Positions 20,181 through 29,900 of a stretch of DNA of 64,000 bases are shown in pieces. The DNA comes from Cupriavidus respiraculi. Its GTDB lineage: Bacteria; Pseudomonadota; Gammaproteobacteria; Burkholderiales; Burkholderiaceae. Location of the stretch: the NCBI RefSeq assembly GCF_914271545.1, contig NZ_CAJZAH010000009.1, positions 100,847 through 164,846 on the forward strand, read 5' to 3'. The notes under the pieces were generated by a model. It was not told the DNA's origin. It was given only the letters and a program-made list of their open reading frames with translations, and searched no databases. Each line of letters starts with the position of its first letter. Positions within the stretch are counted from its first letter, which is position 1. Position numbers and translations under genes: made by a program.

Positions 20181-21125
20181 ATGGCCGGAGCCAGTCTTCT
20201 CGCGCTGATCGACGATATCTCGACCATCCTTGACGACGTCGCCACCATGAGCAAGGTGGCCGCCCGCAAGACCGCTGGCGTGCTCGGCGACGACCTGGCG
20301 CTGAACGCGCAGCAGGTCACCGGGCTGAGCGCGGAGCGCGAGCTGCCGGTGGTGTGGGCGGTGGCGCGCGGCTCGCTGCTCAACAAGGTGATTCTGGTGC
20401 CGGCGGCGCTGGCGATCAGCGCCTGGATACCGTGGGCCGTGGTGCCGCTGCTGATGATCGGTGGCGCCTTCCTCTGCTACGAGGGCTTTGAAAAGCTGGC
20501 GCACCGCTTCCTGCACCCCAAGGAGGAGGATGACCGCCACCGGGCGGAACTGCAGCAGGCGGTAGTGGACCCGTCCACGGACCTGGTGGCCCTGGAGCGG
20601 GACAAGATCAAGGGCGCGGTCCGAACCGACTTCATCCTGTCGGCCGAAATCATCGTGATCTCGCTGGGCACCGTGACCAATGCGCCGTTCATCAGCCAGC
20701 TCGGCGTGCTGACGGCGATCGCGCTGATCATGACCGTGGGCGTCTACGGCCTGGTGGCCGGCATCGTCAAGCTGGACGACGCGGGGCTGTACCTGAGCCG
20801 GGCCGGTTCCTCAGGGGCGCGGGCGTTCGGCCGCGGCATCCTGACCGCGGCGCCCTGGCTGATGAAGACGCTGTCGGTGGTGGGTACGGCCGCGATGTTC
20901 CTGGTGGGCGGTGGCATCCTGATGCACGGGCTGCCCGCGGCCCATCACCTGGAGGAGGGCTTCGCGCACTGGCTCGCCGGCGTGCCGGGCGTGGGCGGCG
21001 TGCTGGCGGTGATCGGCCCGCTGCTGCTCAGCGGGCTCGCCGGCGTGGTCGCCGGTGCGCTGGTGCTGGCCGGCGTGATGGCGGTCAAATGGGGCATGCG
21101 CACGCTGCGCCCGGCGGCCCGCTAG
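20181..21125 (+). CDS. DUF808 (YedI-like) inner-membrane protein
   Basis: The 314-residue protein matches the DUF808 family in length and in its opening: MAGASLLALIDDI followed by an amphipathic region and a string of hydrophobic helices from about residue 70 to the C-terminus. The helix at 265-300 is Gly/Ala/Val-rich. The family is widespread in proteobacteria and its function is unknown. The ATG at 20181 starts the recognised family N-terminus; the longer open frame upstream is not supported. Its last four bases overlap the end of tag on the other strand, so there is no space for an intergenic terminator. Confidence 0.88.
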   Translation: MAGASLLALIDDISTILDDVATMSKVAARKTAGVLGDDLALNAQQVTGLSAERELPVVWAVARGSLLNKVILVPAALAISAWIPWAVVPLLMIGGAFLCYEGFEKLAHRFLHPKEEDDRHRAELQQAVVDPSTDLVALERDKIKGAVRTDFILSAEIIVISLGTVTNAPFISQLGVLTAIALIMTVGVYGLVAGIVKLDDAGLYLSRAGSSGARAFGRGILTAAPWLMKTLSVVGTAAMFLVGGGILMHGLPAAHHLEEGFAHWLAGVPGVGGVLAVIGPLLLSGLAGVVAGALVLAGVMAVKWGMRTLRPAAR

Positions 21126-21748
21126 CGCGGGACCCGGAATGCCTTGCGCTGGCGCAGCGCCTCGGCGCGCGCCCAGCAGCCCTCGTGGTGGTCGTTGACC
21201 AGCCCCATGGCCTGCATCAGCGCGTACATCGTGGTGGGGCCGACGAAGCGCCAGCCGCGCTTCTTCAGGTCCTTCGAGAGCGCGGTGGCCTCCGGGCAAG
21301 TCGTCATGGTGCGCAGCACCTCAGGCGTCAGCCTGGCCGGGCGCGAGGCCGGGTCGGGCTCGAAGCGCCAGAGATAGGCGGCCAGCGACGATTCGGTGTC
21401 GAGCAACTCGCAGGCGCGCTGGGCGTTGTTGATGGCCGCCTCGATCTTGCCGCGGTGGCGCACGATGCCGGCGTCGCCCAGCAGACGCTGGATATCGCGC
21501 TCGCCGAAGCGGGACACCTTTTCGATATCGAAGTTGGCGAACGCCTGGCGGAAGTTCTCGCGCTTGCGCAGGATCGTCAGCCAGCTCAGGCCCGCCTGGA
21601 AGCCCTCCAGGCACAGCTTCTCGAACAGCCGGCGTTCGTCGGCCACGGGAAACCCCCATTCCTCGTCGTGGTAGCGGCAATAGTCTTCCAGCGTGCCGCA
21701 CCAGCTGCAGCGCTGGATGTCGGCGGGCAGGGCCTGGGCATTGGGCAT
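21122..21748 (-). CDS. tag: DNA-3-methyladenine glycosylase I
   Basis: Tag removes 3-methyladenine from alkylated DNA in base-excision repair. The 208-residue length and family motifs fit: the zinc/active region CSWCGTLEDYCRYHDEEWG near the N-terminus, FEKLCLEGFQAGLSW with the catalytic-region Glu, the RFVGPTTMYALMQAMG segment and a C-terminal HHEGCW that completes the zinc site. It converges with and overlaps the DUF808 gene by four bases. A small membrane-protein gene lies 114 bases upstream on the same strand. Confidence 0.95.
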   Translation of the reverse strand: MPNAQALPADIQRCSWCGTLEDYCRYHDEEWGFPVADERRLFEKLCLEGFQAGLSWLTILRKRENFRQAFANFDIEKVSRFGERDIQRLLGDAGIVRHRGKIEAAINNAQRACELLDTESSLAAYLWRFEPDPASRPARLTPEVLRTMTTCPEATALSKDLKKRGWRFVGPTTMYALMQAMGLVNDHHEGCWARAEALRQRKAFRVPR

Positions 21749-21862
21749 GGACCGGATCTCCTCGTGGCGGACGCAAAGAGCAGCATCTTAGAGCGACCCG
21801 GCGCGCGCCACCAGCAATGTGACGGCGAGGCAAAAAGCGCAGCGGAGGGGGCGGTGACGGGC

Positions 21863-22279
21863 TCAGTGCGCGCCGGGGCGCGGTTCGGGCCCGTTGCGGG
21901 CGCCGGAGTCGGGCGCAGTGCCGGTCGTGGCGGTGTGGTCGCCGCCCGGCAGGGGGCCGGCATGGCCGCGTCCAAGCCACAGCCACAGGCCGCTGGCCAG
22001 CCAGCCGGCCACGAACACGGTATCGCCGACATGGTTGAGCAGCAGCGGCAGCGGATAGACGCCGATGGCGCCATCGAGCAGGCCCGCCGGCAGGCGCGCG
22101 GCGATCCACAGCATCACGGCGGGCACGCTCGCGTACAACCCCGGCTGCCACCAGTGTTGCCGGGGCTCCGTCCGCCTGGGTCGGAATGGCTTGACCACGA
22201 TGCTCTCCAACGCGCGGGGCGTCCGTTTGGGCTGATATGGCTGGGCCCGTGCGCGAAGGCAGGGGCCTGTTGCCATCAT
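21863..22279 (-). CDS. Small membrane protein of unknown function
   Basis: I do not recognise this protein of up to 138 residues. Two hydrophobic segments (LYASVPAVMLWIAARLPAGL and a later VFVAGWLASGLWLWLG) suggest a two-helix inner-membrane protein with a Pro/Gly/Thr-rich C-terminal tail. The start is uncertain: ATG at 22279 or 22276, or GTG at 22198, which would give 111 residues and begin just before the basic stretch preceding the first helix. It lies upstream of tag on the same strand. It may be a real gene or an open frame of high-GC DNA. Confidence 0.5.
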   Translation of the reverse strand: MMATGPCLRARAQPYQPKRTPRALESIVVKPFRPRRTEPRQHWWQPGLYASVPAVMLWIAARLPAGLLDGAIGVYPLPLLLNHVGDTVFVAGWLASGLWLWLGRGHAGPLPGGDHTATTGTAPDSGARNGPEPRPGAH

Positions 22280-22474
22280 AGGCCGTTGCGCGCGCCAAGG
22301 AGCGTCGCCCCCGCGCTCCGTGTGGGCCGCCCCACACAGGCGTAGGCCGCACGCCACAAAGCCGTGCCGCCGTTCAACGTTTTTGACCGACTGCTCGGAA
22401 AAGGGCACCACAACGGCGCCGTGCGCAACGTCAAACTGGCAGGCACAGACTCATGCCTTGTGAAGGACCACATC

Positions 22475-23365
22475 ATGCAACCCGCGCTCTACGTGTCCCA
22501 CGGTTCCCCGATGCTGGCGATCGAGCCCGGCCCGAGCGGGCCCGCCCTGGACGCGCTCGGCGCCACCCTGCGCGCGCGGCGGCCGCGCGCCGTCCTGGTG
22601 GTGTCGGCGCACTGGATCTACAGCACCCTGGCGGTCAGCACGCGGGAGCGCCAGCAGGCCTGGCACGACTTCGGCGGCTTCCCGCGCGAGCTCTATGCGC
22701 TGCGCTACGACGCGCCCGGCGCGCCGTGGCTCGCGCAGCGCGTCAAGACGCTGGTCGAGTCGGCCCATGTCGCCGGCGCCGGGTTCGTGGCCGCCGACGA
22801 GGAACGGCCGCTGGACCACGGTGCCTGGATGCCGCTGCGGCACTTCTTTCCCGACGCCGACGTGCCGGTGGTGCAGCTCGCGCTCAATCCCTACCTGTCG
22901 CCCGCGGTGCAGATCGAGATCGGCCGCGCGCTGGCGCCATTGCGCGACGAGGGCGTGCTGGTGATGGGCTCGGGCAGCTTCACCCACAACCTGCAGGAGA
23001 TCTTCGGCGGCGAGCGCGGCCAGCGGCCGGCGCAGCATGGACCGCGCACCGAGCCGTATGTGGACGCCTTCCGCGACTGGATGCTGGCGGCGCTGGAAAC
23101 CGCCGTCGCCGGCGGCGACACCAGCCTGATCGCCGACTACCGTGCCCAGGCGCCGTTCGCGCGGCGCGCGCACCCGACCGACGAGCATCTGCTGCCGTTC
23201 TTCGTCGCGCTGGGCGCGGCGCTCGGCCCGGCGGCCGGCATGCCCACGGCCGCACCGCTGGCGGTCTCGCGCGCCGCGCGCGACGTCACCTACGGCGTGC
23301 TGGCGATGGATACGTTCGTGTTCGAGGGAATGGGCGCGGCGAGCCAGGCCGCCACGGTGGCCTGA
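22475..23365 (+). CDS. Class III extradiol dioxygenase, LigB/DOPA-dioxygenase (YgiD) family
   Basis: The 296-residue protein has the zinc/iron-ligand pattern of the LigB-like DODA family: His9 in YVSHGSPML, SAHW, DHGAW and the GSGSFTHNL motif. Relatives open catechol-type rings such as DOPA, but many members have no proven substrate. A ribosome site GAAGGA stands 7-8 bases before the ATG at 22475, which fixes the start; the longer frame from 22364 is not needed. There is no catabolic operon around it. The next gene (MFS) converges 39 bases downstream. Confidence 0.88.
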   Translation: MQPALYVSHGSPMLAIEPGPSGPALDALGATLRARRPRAVLVVSAHWIYSTLAVSTRERQQAWHDFGGFPRELYALRYDAPGAPWLAQRVKTLVESAHVAGAGFVAADEERPLDHGAWMPLRHFFPDADVPVVQLALNPYLSPAVQIEIGRALAPLRDEGVLVMGSGSFTHNLQEIFGGERGQRPAQHGPRTEPYVDAFRDWMLAALETAVAGGDTSLIADYRAQAPFARRAHPTDEHLLPFFVALGAALGPAAGMPTAAPLAVSRAARDVTYGVLAMDTFVFEGMGAASQAATVA

Positions 23366-23404
23366 CGTCGTTCCGAACCCGGGCTGGCCGGGGCCAAGGC
23401 GCGC

Positions 23405-24601
23405 TCAGCGCCCGTTGCCCAGGTACGGGGTGGCCTTGCGCGCGCCGGCCAGCGCGATCCAGCCCATGGTGAGCGCCACCAGCGCCAGGCCGTAGCGCAG
23501 ATTGGTGGCGTGCGCCATGCCGCCGATCATCACCGGGCCCAGCATCAGGCCGATATAGCCGAAGCGCGCCACCTGCGAGATGCCCTCGGCCGGCGCCACG
23601 CCGGGCAGGCGCGAGGCGGCCACGAAGAAGATCGGCACCATGTTGGCCGCGCCCAGGCCCATCATCGCGAAGCCCAGCAGGCTGGGCAGCGGCGCGGGCC
23701 ACACCAGCGCCAGCGCGATGCCGGCAAAGGCCAGCCAGGCGCTGAAGCGCAGCGTGCCGCCATCGGTCCAGCGCGCCCGCGCGATATCGCCGCTGAAGCG
23801 GCCGACTGCCATGCCGCCCGAGAACGCGGCATAGCCGAAGCTGATCCAACTGGCCGGCGCGGTCACCACCTCGCGCATGTAGACGCTGGTCCAGTCATAC
23901 ATCGAACCCTCGCCGACCAGCCCCAGGAACGCCATGAAGCCGAGCAGCCACAGCGCGCGCACCGCCTGCCGGGCGTGATGGGCGGACTGCGGCGGGGCGG
24001 GATGGTCGGCCAGCAGCCAGCGCGCGGCGCCCAGGCCCACCGCCGCGGTCACGGCCGCCATGCCGAAGGCGTGGGCGAGCGGCGCCACGCCCAGCGTCAG
24101 CAGCAGTCCGCCGACCGCGGCCCCGACCATGCCGCCGAGGCTGAACATCCCGTGCTGGGCCGACATGATGGGCCGGGAGCGGCTCGCCTCGACGGTGGCT
24201 GCCTGCGCGTTCATCGCCACGTCGAACACCGCGCTGGCCATGCCGAAGGCGATCAGGGCCGGGACCAGGGCGAGGAAACTGGGCATGGCGAGGATGGCGA
24301 TGGTCGCCAGCGCATAGGCCACGCCGCCGGTCATGCAGGCGCGGGTGCTGCCCACGCGCGAGATCCAGCGCCCGACCGGCCCCATCGCCACGATGGCGCC
24401 GCCCGCCACGGCCAGCATGGCGAGCGACAGCACCGCGTCGGACAGCTCGAAGCGGGCCTTGATGGTGGGGATATGGACGCCCCAGGTCGCGAAGGTCGCG
24501 CCGTTGACGAAGAACAGCGCCATGGTGGCGCGGGTGGCATGCGCGGTACGCGCGGCGGAGGGTGGCGAGGCGGAGGACAGGTCGGTCGAATAATCGGTCA
24601 T
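23405..24601 (-). CDS. MFS transporter (YbjJ/fucose-permease-like)
   Basis: The 398-residue protein has about 12 hydrophobic segments after a 28-residue polar N-terminus. The early segment NGATFATWGVHIPTIKA and the loop GRWISRVGSTRAC match the MFS branch that includes YbjJ. Substrate is unknown. The ATG at 24601 was chosen because the family sequence begins there. A second, unrelated MFS gene lies 97 bases upstream on the same strand, so the two could share a transcript. Confidence 0.87.
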   Translation of the reverse strand: MTDYSTDLSSASPPSAARTAHATRATMALFFVNGATFATWGVHIPTIKARFELSDAVLSLAMLAVAGGAIVAMGPVGRWISRVGSTRACMTGGVAYALATIAILAMPSFLALVPALIAFGMASAVFDVAMNAQAATVEASRSRPIMSAQHGMFSLGGMVGAAVGGLLLTLGVAPLAHAFGMAAVTAAVGLGAARWLLADHPAPPQSAHHARQAVRALWLLGFMAFLGLVGEGSMYDWTSVYMREVVTAPASWISFGYAAFSGGMAVGRFSGDIARARWTDGGTLRFSAWLAFAGIALALVWPAPLPSLLGFAMMGLGAANMVPIFFVAASRLPGVAPAEGISQVARFGYIGLMLGPVMIGGMAHATNLRYGLALVALTMGWIALAGARKATPYLGNGR

Positions 24602-24698
24602 GGGTACGGCGGGTGGGAAACCGGTCGGGCCCCGGGCGCGATGCCGTTCGGTGCCCGGGCGTGCCATGGTCTCATACCGCCGTGACCGCCGATGTCGG

Positions 24699-25967
24699 TC
24701 ATCCGCTGGCAGGCGTACCCAGCATGCCGCGCTGGCGCAGCGCATAGGCGAAGGCCGCCAGCGCCGTCAGCGCCAGGGCCACCATCAGCCACAGCATCAG
24801 CCAGTAGCCGCCGGCGGCGCGCCACAGCAGGGCGCCCAGCCACGGCGCCGCCGCCTGCATCAGCAGCACCGGCGTCATCATCAGCCCGTTGAGGGTGGCG
24901 TAATGATGGCGCGAGATCAGTTCGGGCATCGCCATGGCGCGCAGCATGGTGTTGATGCCGTTGGCGCAGCCGTACAGCGCCGCCGCGACCAGCAGCCACG
25001 CGCCATGGCCGAGCGCGAAGGCGAGCAGCCCCGCGCTCATCACGCAGTAGACCGGAATAGCCAGCCGCACCGGCTGCCGCACGGACAGGCGCGCCATCAG
25101 CACGCGGCCCACCACCTGTGCCGGCCCGATCAGCGCCGCCACCCACAGCTGCTCCGCCACCGGCAGGCCCTTCTCGGTCAGCATCGGGATCAGGTGCGCG
25201 CCGAGCAGCGAGGCGACGATGGCCAGCGCGGTAAAGGCCAGCACCACCGCCCAGAACACCGGCTGGCGCAGCGCCAGGTGGCCGATGCCCGGCGCGGTGG
25301 AACCCGCCAGCGGCGTGGCCGGCTGCACCGCGCCATAGCTGGGATGCGGCACATAGCGCAGCCGCGCATGCAGCGGCGCGCAGACCAGCAGATGCAGCGC
25401 GGCAAAGCCCAGCAGGGTGGCCCGCCAGCCCACATGCAGCACCAGCCATTGCGCCAGCGGAATGAAGATGGTGCTGGCGAAGCCAGCGACCAGCGTCACC
25501 ACCAAAATCGGCTTCTGGTAGCCGTCGCCATAGGCCTGACGAATCACCATGAAGGCCGGCTCGTACAGCGTGGTCGCCATCGCCAGCCCGAGCGGAATCC
25601 ACATCAGCAGGAACAGCGTGGGCGTGGGCGACCACGCCCACAGCACGAGCCCCGCGGCGGCCAGCACGGAGCCGATGCCCATCACGAAGCGGGCGTGGAC
25701 GCGGTCCAGCAGCCGGCCGACCGCGAAGGTGCACAGCGCCCAGACCAGCAGTCCCAGCGAATAGCCGCCGGCGAGGAAGGGTTTGGAAAAGCCCAGCGTT
25801 TCCTGCATCGGCACGATGAACACCGTGAAGGCAAAGTACAGCGTGCCCCAGGAGATGGTCTCGGTAATGCCAAGCACCCAGGCGAGGCCGCGGGGCGGAG
25901 AGGGCGTCGGAGCGGGGCCATCGGCAAGATTCGCGGCCGGGCCCGGAGAGAGATCGGAGGTTGTCAT
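24699..25967 (-). CDS. MFS transporter (OFA/monocarboxylate-like)
   Basis: The 422-residue protein has 12 predicted membrane segments, with the first starting near residue 33 (WVLGITETISWGTLYFAF). The A-loop GRLLDRVHARFVMGIGS is a typical MFS motif between helices 2 and 3. The general look is of the monocarboxylate/oxalate-formate type rather than drug efflux; the substrate is not predictable. I chose ATG at 25967, because the upstream in-frame extension to 26114 is Ala/Pro/Ser-rich and would precede the helices by 80 residues. The gene is divergent from the HD-domain gene at 26162. Confidence 0.87.
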   Translation of the reverse strand: MTTSDLSPGPAANLADGPAPTPSPPRGLAWVLGITETISWGTLYFAFTVFIVPMQETLGFSKPFLAGGYSLGLLVWALCTFAVGRLLDRVHARFVMGIGSVLAAAGLVLWAWSPTPTLFLLMWIPLGLAMATTLYEPAFMVIRQAYGDGYQKPILVVTLVAGFASTIFIPLAQWLVLHVGWRATLLGFAALHLLVCAPLHARLRYVPHPSYGAVQPATPLAGSTAPGIGHLALRQPVFWAVVLAFTALAIVASLLGAHLIPMLTEKGLPVAEQLWVAALIGPAQVVGRVLMARLSVRQPVRLAIPVYCVMSAGLLAFALGHGAWLLVAAALYGCANGINTMLRAMAMPELISRHHYATLNGLMMTPVLLMQAAAPWLGALLWRAAGGYWLMLWLMVALALTALAAFAYALRQRGMLGTPASG

Positions 25968-26161
25968 GGTGGCGCCAGTCCGCTGGCGCGAGGCCGCCGA
26001 TGCGGTGTCGGCGGCACAAAGTTGGCTCTGTGCGGATTGTAGCGGGGTTGGCGCCGGCGAGTGCGCCGGAGGACTGTCGTCGGCTTGACAGTGTCGCGCC
26101 ACGGCCAATGCCACAATGGGCCGGACACAAGGCGCCGCAGTGCGCCGCCACAGGAGACCCC

Positions 26162-26791
26162 ATGTCAGAGATCCTTACCGACCCGCCCGAAACCCTTCGC
26201 CGCGCCCGCTTCAGCCATATGGAGCAGGGCACGCGCGAGGACTGGGCCGCCATCTCGGCCGAATTCATGCCGTTCGCCGCGGCGCAGGCCGACCGTGTGC
26301 TGGCGCATCTGCGCCTGCTGGACGGTGACTGCGGCGGCTTTCCCGTGGACCGCCTGACCCACAGCCTGCAGACCGCGACGCTGGCGCACCGCGACGGGCG
26401 CGACGAGGAATACGTGGTCTGCGCGCTGCTGCACGACATCGGCGACACGCTGGGCAGCTACAACCATCCGGATATCGCGGCGGCCATCCTCAAGCCCTTC
26501 GTCAGCCCGGAGAACCTGTGGATGGTGGAGAAGCACGGGATCTTCCAGGGCTACTACTTCTTCCACCACCTGGGGCTGGACCGCAACCTGCGCGAGCAGT
26601 TTCGCAACCAGCCGGAGCTGTTCGAGCGCACCGCCGAGTTCTGCGCCAAGTACGACGCGGCCGCGTTCATGGCCGACTACGACACGCTGCCGCTGTCGTT
26701 CTTCGAGCCGATGGTGCGGCGGGTGTTCGCGCAGCCGCGCAATTCGATGTATGTGAAGAAGGGAGAGGGGACGGTGGCGCAGGTCGAGTGA
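26162..26791 (+). CDS. HD-domain protein with PhnZ/TmpB/MIOX-like ligand pattern
   Basis: The 209-residue protein is usually annotated as an HD phosphohydrolase. The ligand order H67 (THSLQTA), H91-D92 (LHDIGD), H102, H125 (EKHGIFQG), H135/H136 and D165 (KYDAAAF) resembles the mixed-valent di-iron HD oxygenases MIOX, PhnZ and TmpB more than simple phosphatases. Those enzymes cleave C-C or C-P bonds after hydroxylation. No phosphonate or inositol genes are near. A purine-rich ribosome site (CAGGAGA) lies before the ATG at 26162. A REP-like element follows the gene. Confidence 0.8.
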   Translation: MSEILTDPPETLRRARFSHMEQGTREDWAAISAEFMPFAAAQADRVLAHLRLLDGDCGGFPVDRLTHSLQTATLAHRDGRDEEYVVCALLHDIGDTLGSYNHPDIAAAILKPFVSPENLWMVEKHGIFQGYYFFHHLGLDRNLREQFRNQPELFERTAEFCAKYDAAAFMADYDTLPLSFFEPMVRRVFAQPRNSMYVKKGEGTVAQVE

Positions 26792-26823
26792 GGGCGGGTC
26801 GGGTGCCTGGGCTCGTGGGGGCC

Positions 26824-26944
26824 GTCACCCTCACCCCGGCCCTCTCCCGCCGGCGGGAGAGGGAGCAAACCAGTGGTGTCTCAATCTGCGGTAGGCGTGC
26901 TCCGCTCTCCCGCTTGCGGGAGAGGGGTCGGGTGTGAGGGTGAC
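26824..26944. repeat. REP/BIME-like palindromic element, copy 1
   Basis: The outer arms GTCACCCTCACCCCGG (from 26824) and its near reverse complement ending at 26944 enclose two perfect or near-perfect hairpins. The first is CCCTCTCCCGCC/GGCGGGAGAGGG (26840-26863) and the second is CTCTCCCGCTTGCGGGAGAG (26905-26924). The element lies between two convergent genes. A close copy is at 32301-32443 and a half copy at 51459. Confidence 0.85.
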
Positions 26945-26979
26945 CGCCAGCCGCAGCCGCCCACGTCAGCGTAACTCAA

Positions 26980-29900
26980 TCAAGCCGCCCGCTGCCCCGC
27001 CTCCGGGTGCCGGAACTGCTCCAGCAGCCGGGTCCAGCGCCCGCGCGCCGCCTTCAGGTTGTTCTCCTTCACGTGCCCGAAGCCGCGGATATCGTCCGGC
27101 AGGCTCGCCAGCGCCACCGCGGTCTGGTGGTTGCCGGCGTTCAGCCCCGCGGTCACCTCATCGAGCATGGCGCGATACTCGTCGATCAGCGCGCGCTCGG
27201 TGCGGCGTTCCTCGGTCTTGCCGAAGATGTCGAGCGGACCGCCGCGCAGGCCCTTGAGCCGGGCCAGCAGCCGGAACAGCGTCAGCGTCGACGGACCGAA
27301 GCGGCGCTTGACCAGATGGCCCTTGGCGTCGCGCTTCGCCAGCAGCGGCGGTGCGAGCCAGAAGTTCAGCTGGTAGTCGCGACCCGGTTCCCCTTCGAAC
27401 TGGTGGCGCAGCTTGTCGAGAAAGGCCGGGTCCGTATAGAGCCGCGCCACTTCGTACTCGTCCTTGTACGCCATCAGCTTCGACAGGTTGCGCGCCACCG
27501 CCTCGGTCAGCGGCAGCGGCTTGCCGGCGCCCACCAGCGCCACCTCGGCCGCGCGCACGCGCTCCACGTCGTCGCGGAAGCGCTGCGCCCAGGCCGCGTC
27601 CTGGTAGCCGGTCAGATGCGCCATCCGCTGCTGGATCAGCTTCTCGAGCAGCGCGCCCGACGAGGTCGGCAGCTTCACCACGTCCGCGCCCTCGGCGCTG
27701 GTCCGCAGCGAGCCGGTCAGCGACAGCACGTGCTCGGGGTCGTGCGCCAGCTGGCGGCCCCACTCGAAGGCGGCCTTGTTCCTGTCGACCGACACGCCGT
27801 TCAGTTCGATCGCCCGCACCAGCGCGTCCAGCGACAGCGGCAGCCAGCCTTTCTGCCAGGCATAGCCCAGCACCAGCGGGTTCGTATAGATGGCGTCGCC
27901 AAGCAGCGCCACGGCCAGCGCGCTGGCGTTGACGAACTCGCACTGCTCGCCCACCGCGTTGCGCACGTCGCGCTCGGCGGACAGGCCCGGGAACTGCCAC
28001 TTGGGATTGCGGATGAACTCGGCGGTCGGCGTCTGCGCCGTGTTGACGATGGCGCGGGTGCGGCCGGCCTGGGTCTTGGACAGAACCTCGTCGGTGGCCG
28101 ACACGATGGCGTCGCAGCCGATCACCAGGTCCGCCTCGCCCATCGCGATGCGCGTGGCATGGATATCCTCCGGCTTCGCGGCAATCTGCACATGCGACAG
28201 CACCGCGCCGCCCTTCTGCGCGAGGCCGGCCATGTCCAGCACCGTCACGCCCTTGTTCTCCAGGTGCGCGGCCATGCCGAGCAGGCCGCCGATGGTCACC
28301 ACGCCGGTGCCGCCCACGCCCGTCACCAGCACGCCGTAGGGATGGTCCAGCGCCGGCAGCGCGGGCTCGGGGAGCGCGGGCAGGCTGTCCATCGACACGC
28401 CGTGCCGCTCGGGCTTGCGTACCTGGGCGCCCTCGGCCGTGACGAAGCTCGGGCAGAAGCCGTTCAGGCACGAGAAGTCCTTGTTGCAGGACGACTGGTT
28501 GATCTGGCGCTTGGTGCCCAGTTCGGTCTCCAGCGGCTCCACCGACAGGCAGTTGGACTTGACCGAGCAGTCGCCGCAGCCTTCGCACACCGTGTCGTTG
28601 ATGAACACGCGCCGCGCCGGGTCGGGATAGCTGCCGCGCTTGCGGCGGCGGCGCTTCTCGGTGGCGCAGGTCTGGTCGTAGATCAGGATGGTGGCGCCCG
28701 GAATCTCGCGCAGCTCGCGCTGCACGTCGTCGAGCCGGTCGCGGTGGTGCACCTGCACCCCATCGGGCAGCTTGATGGCGGCGTTGTACTTGTCCGGCTC
28801 GTCGGTGACGATGGCGATTTTCTTCGCGCCCTCGGCGGCGACCTGGAACGCGATGTCCTGTACCGACAGCTGCCCGTCCACCGGCTGGCCGCCGGTCATC
28901 GCCACCGCGTCGTTGTACAGGATCTTGTAGGTGATATTGACGCCCGCGGCGATCGAGGCGCGGATCGCCAGCAGGCCCGAGTGGAAATAGGTGCCGTCGC
29001 CCAGGTTGGCGAACACGTGGTTGTCGCCGGCAAAGGGCGCCTGGCCGATCCAGGCCACCCCCTCGCCGCCCATCTGGCTGAAGGTGCTGGTGCTGCGGTC
29101 CATCCACACGGTCATGTAATGGCAGCCGATGCCGGCCATCGCGCGCGAGCCCTCGGGCACGTTGGTCGAGGTGTTGTGCGGGCAGCCGGAGCAGAACCAC
29201 GGCTTGCGCTCGGCCGCCACGCGCGGGGTGGCCAGCGCCTTCTCCTTGGCCTCGATCAGCGCGATGCGCGCGGCGATGCGGGCGCGCACGTCGGCGGGCA
29301 GCTCGAAGTTCTGCAGCCGCGTGGCGATGGCCTTGGCGATGATGGCGGGCGACAGTTCGTAGTGCGCCGGCAGCAGCCAGTTGCTCTGCGGGATCGACCA
29401 CTCGCCGCCCGCGTTGTCCTTCTCGTCGAACTTGCCGTAGACCTTGGGGCGGACGTCGTCGCGCCAGTTGTACAGCTCTTCCTTGAGGGCGTACTCCATG
29501 ATCTGGCGCTTTTCCTCGACGACGAGGATTTCCTGCAGCCCCTGGGCGAAGGCCCGCGCGCCCTGCGCCTCCAGCGGCCACACGCAGCCCACCTTGTAGA
29601 GCCGGATGCCGATGCGCGCGCAGGTCTGTTCATCGAGGCCGAGGTCGGACAGCGCCTGGCGCGTGTCCAGATAGGCCTTGCCCGCGGTCATGATGCCGAA
29701 GCGCGCCTGCGGCGAATCGATCTCGATGCGGTCCAGCTTGTTGGCGCGCACATAGGCGAGCGCCGCGTACCACTTGTAGTCCAGCAGCCGCGCTTCCTGC
29801 TCCAGCGGCGGATCGGGCCAGCGGATATTGAGGCCGCCTTGCGGCATGATGAAGTCCTGCGGTAGCGCGATCTCGACGCGGTGCGGATCGAGCTCGACCG

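Noticed and set aside
19821-20540. A longer hybrid kinase starting at 20540
   Set aside because: The extra 240 residues are low-complexity and overlap the divergent DUF808 gene; the membrane domain starts right after ATG 19820.
27007-29865. A 952-codon plus-strand frame opposite the indolepyruvate oxidoreductase
   Set aside because: Same reason: composition of an antisense frame, while the minus strand encodes a full recognised enzyme.
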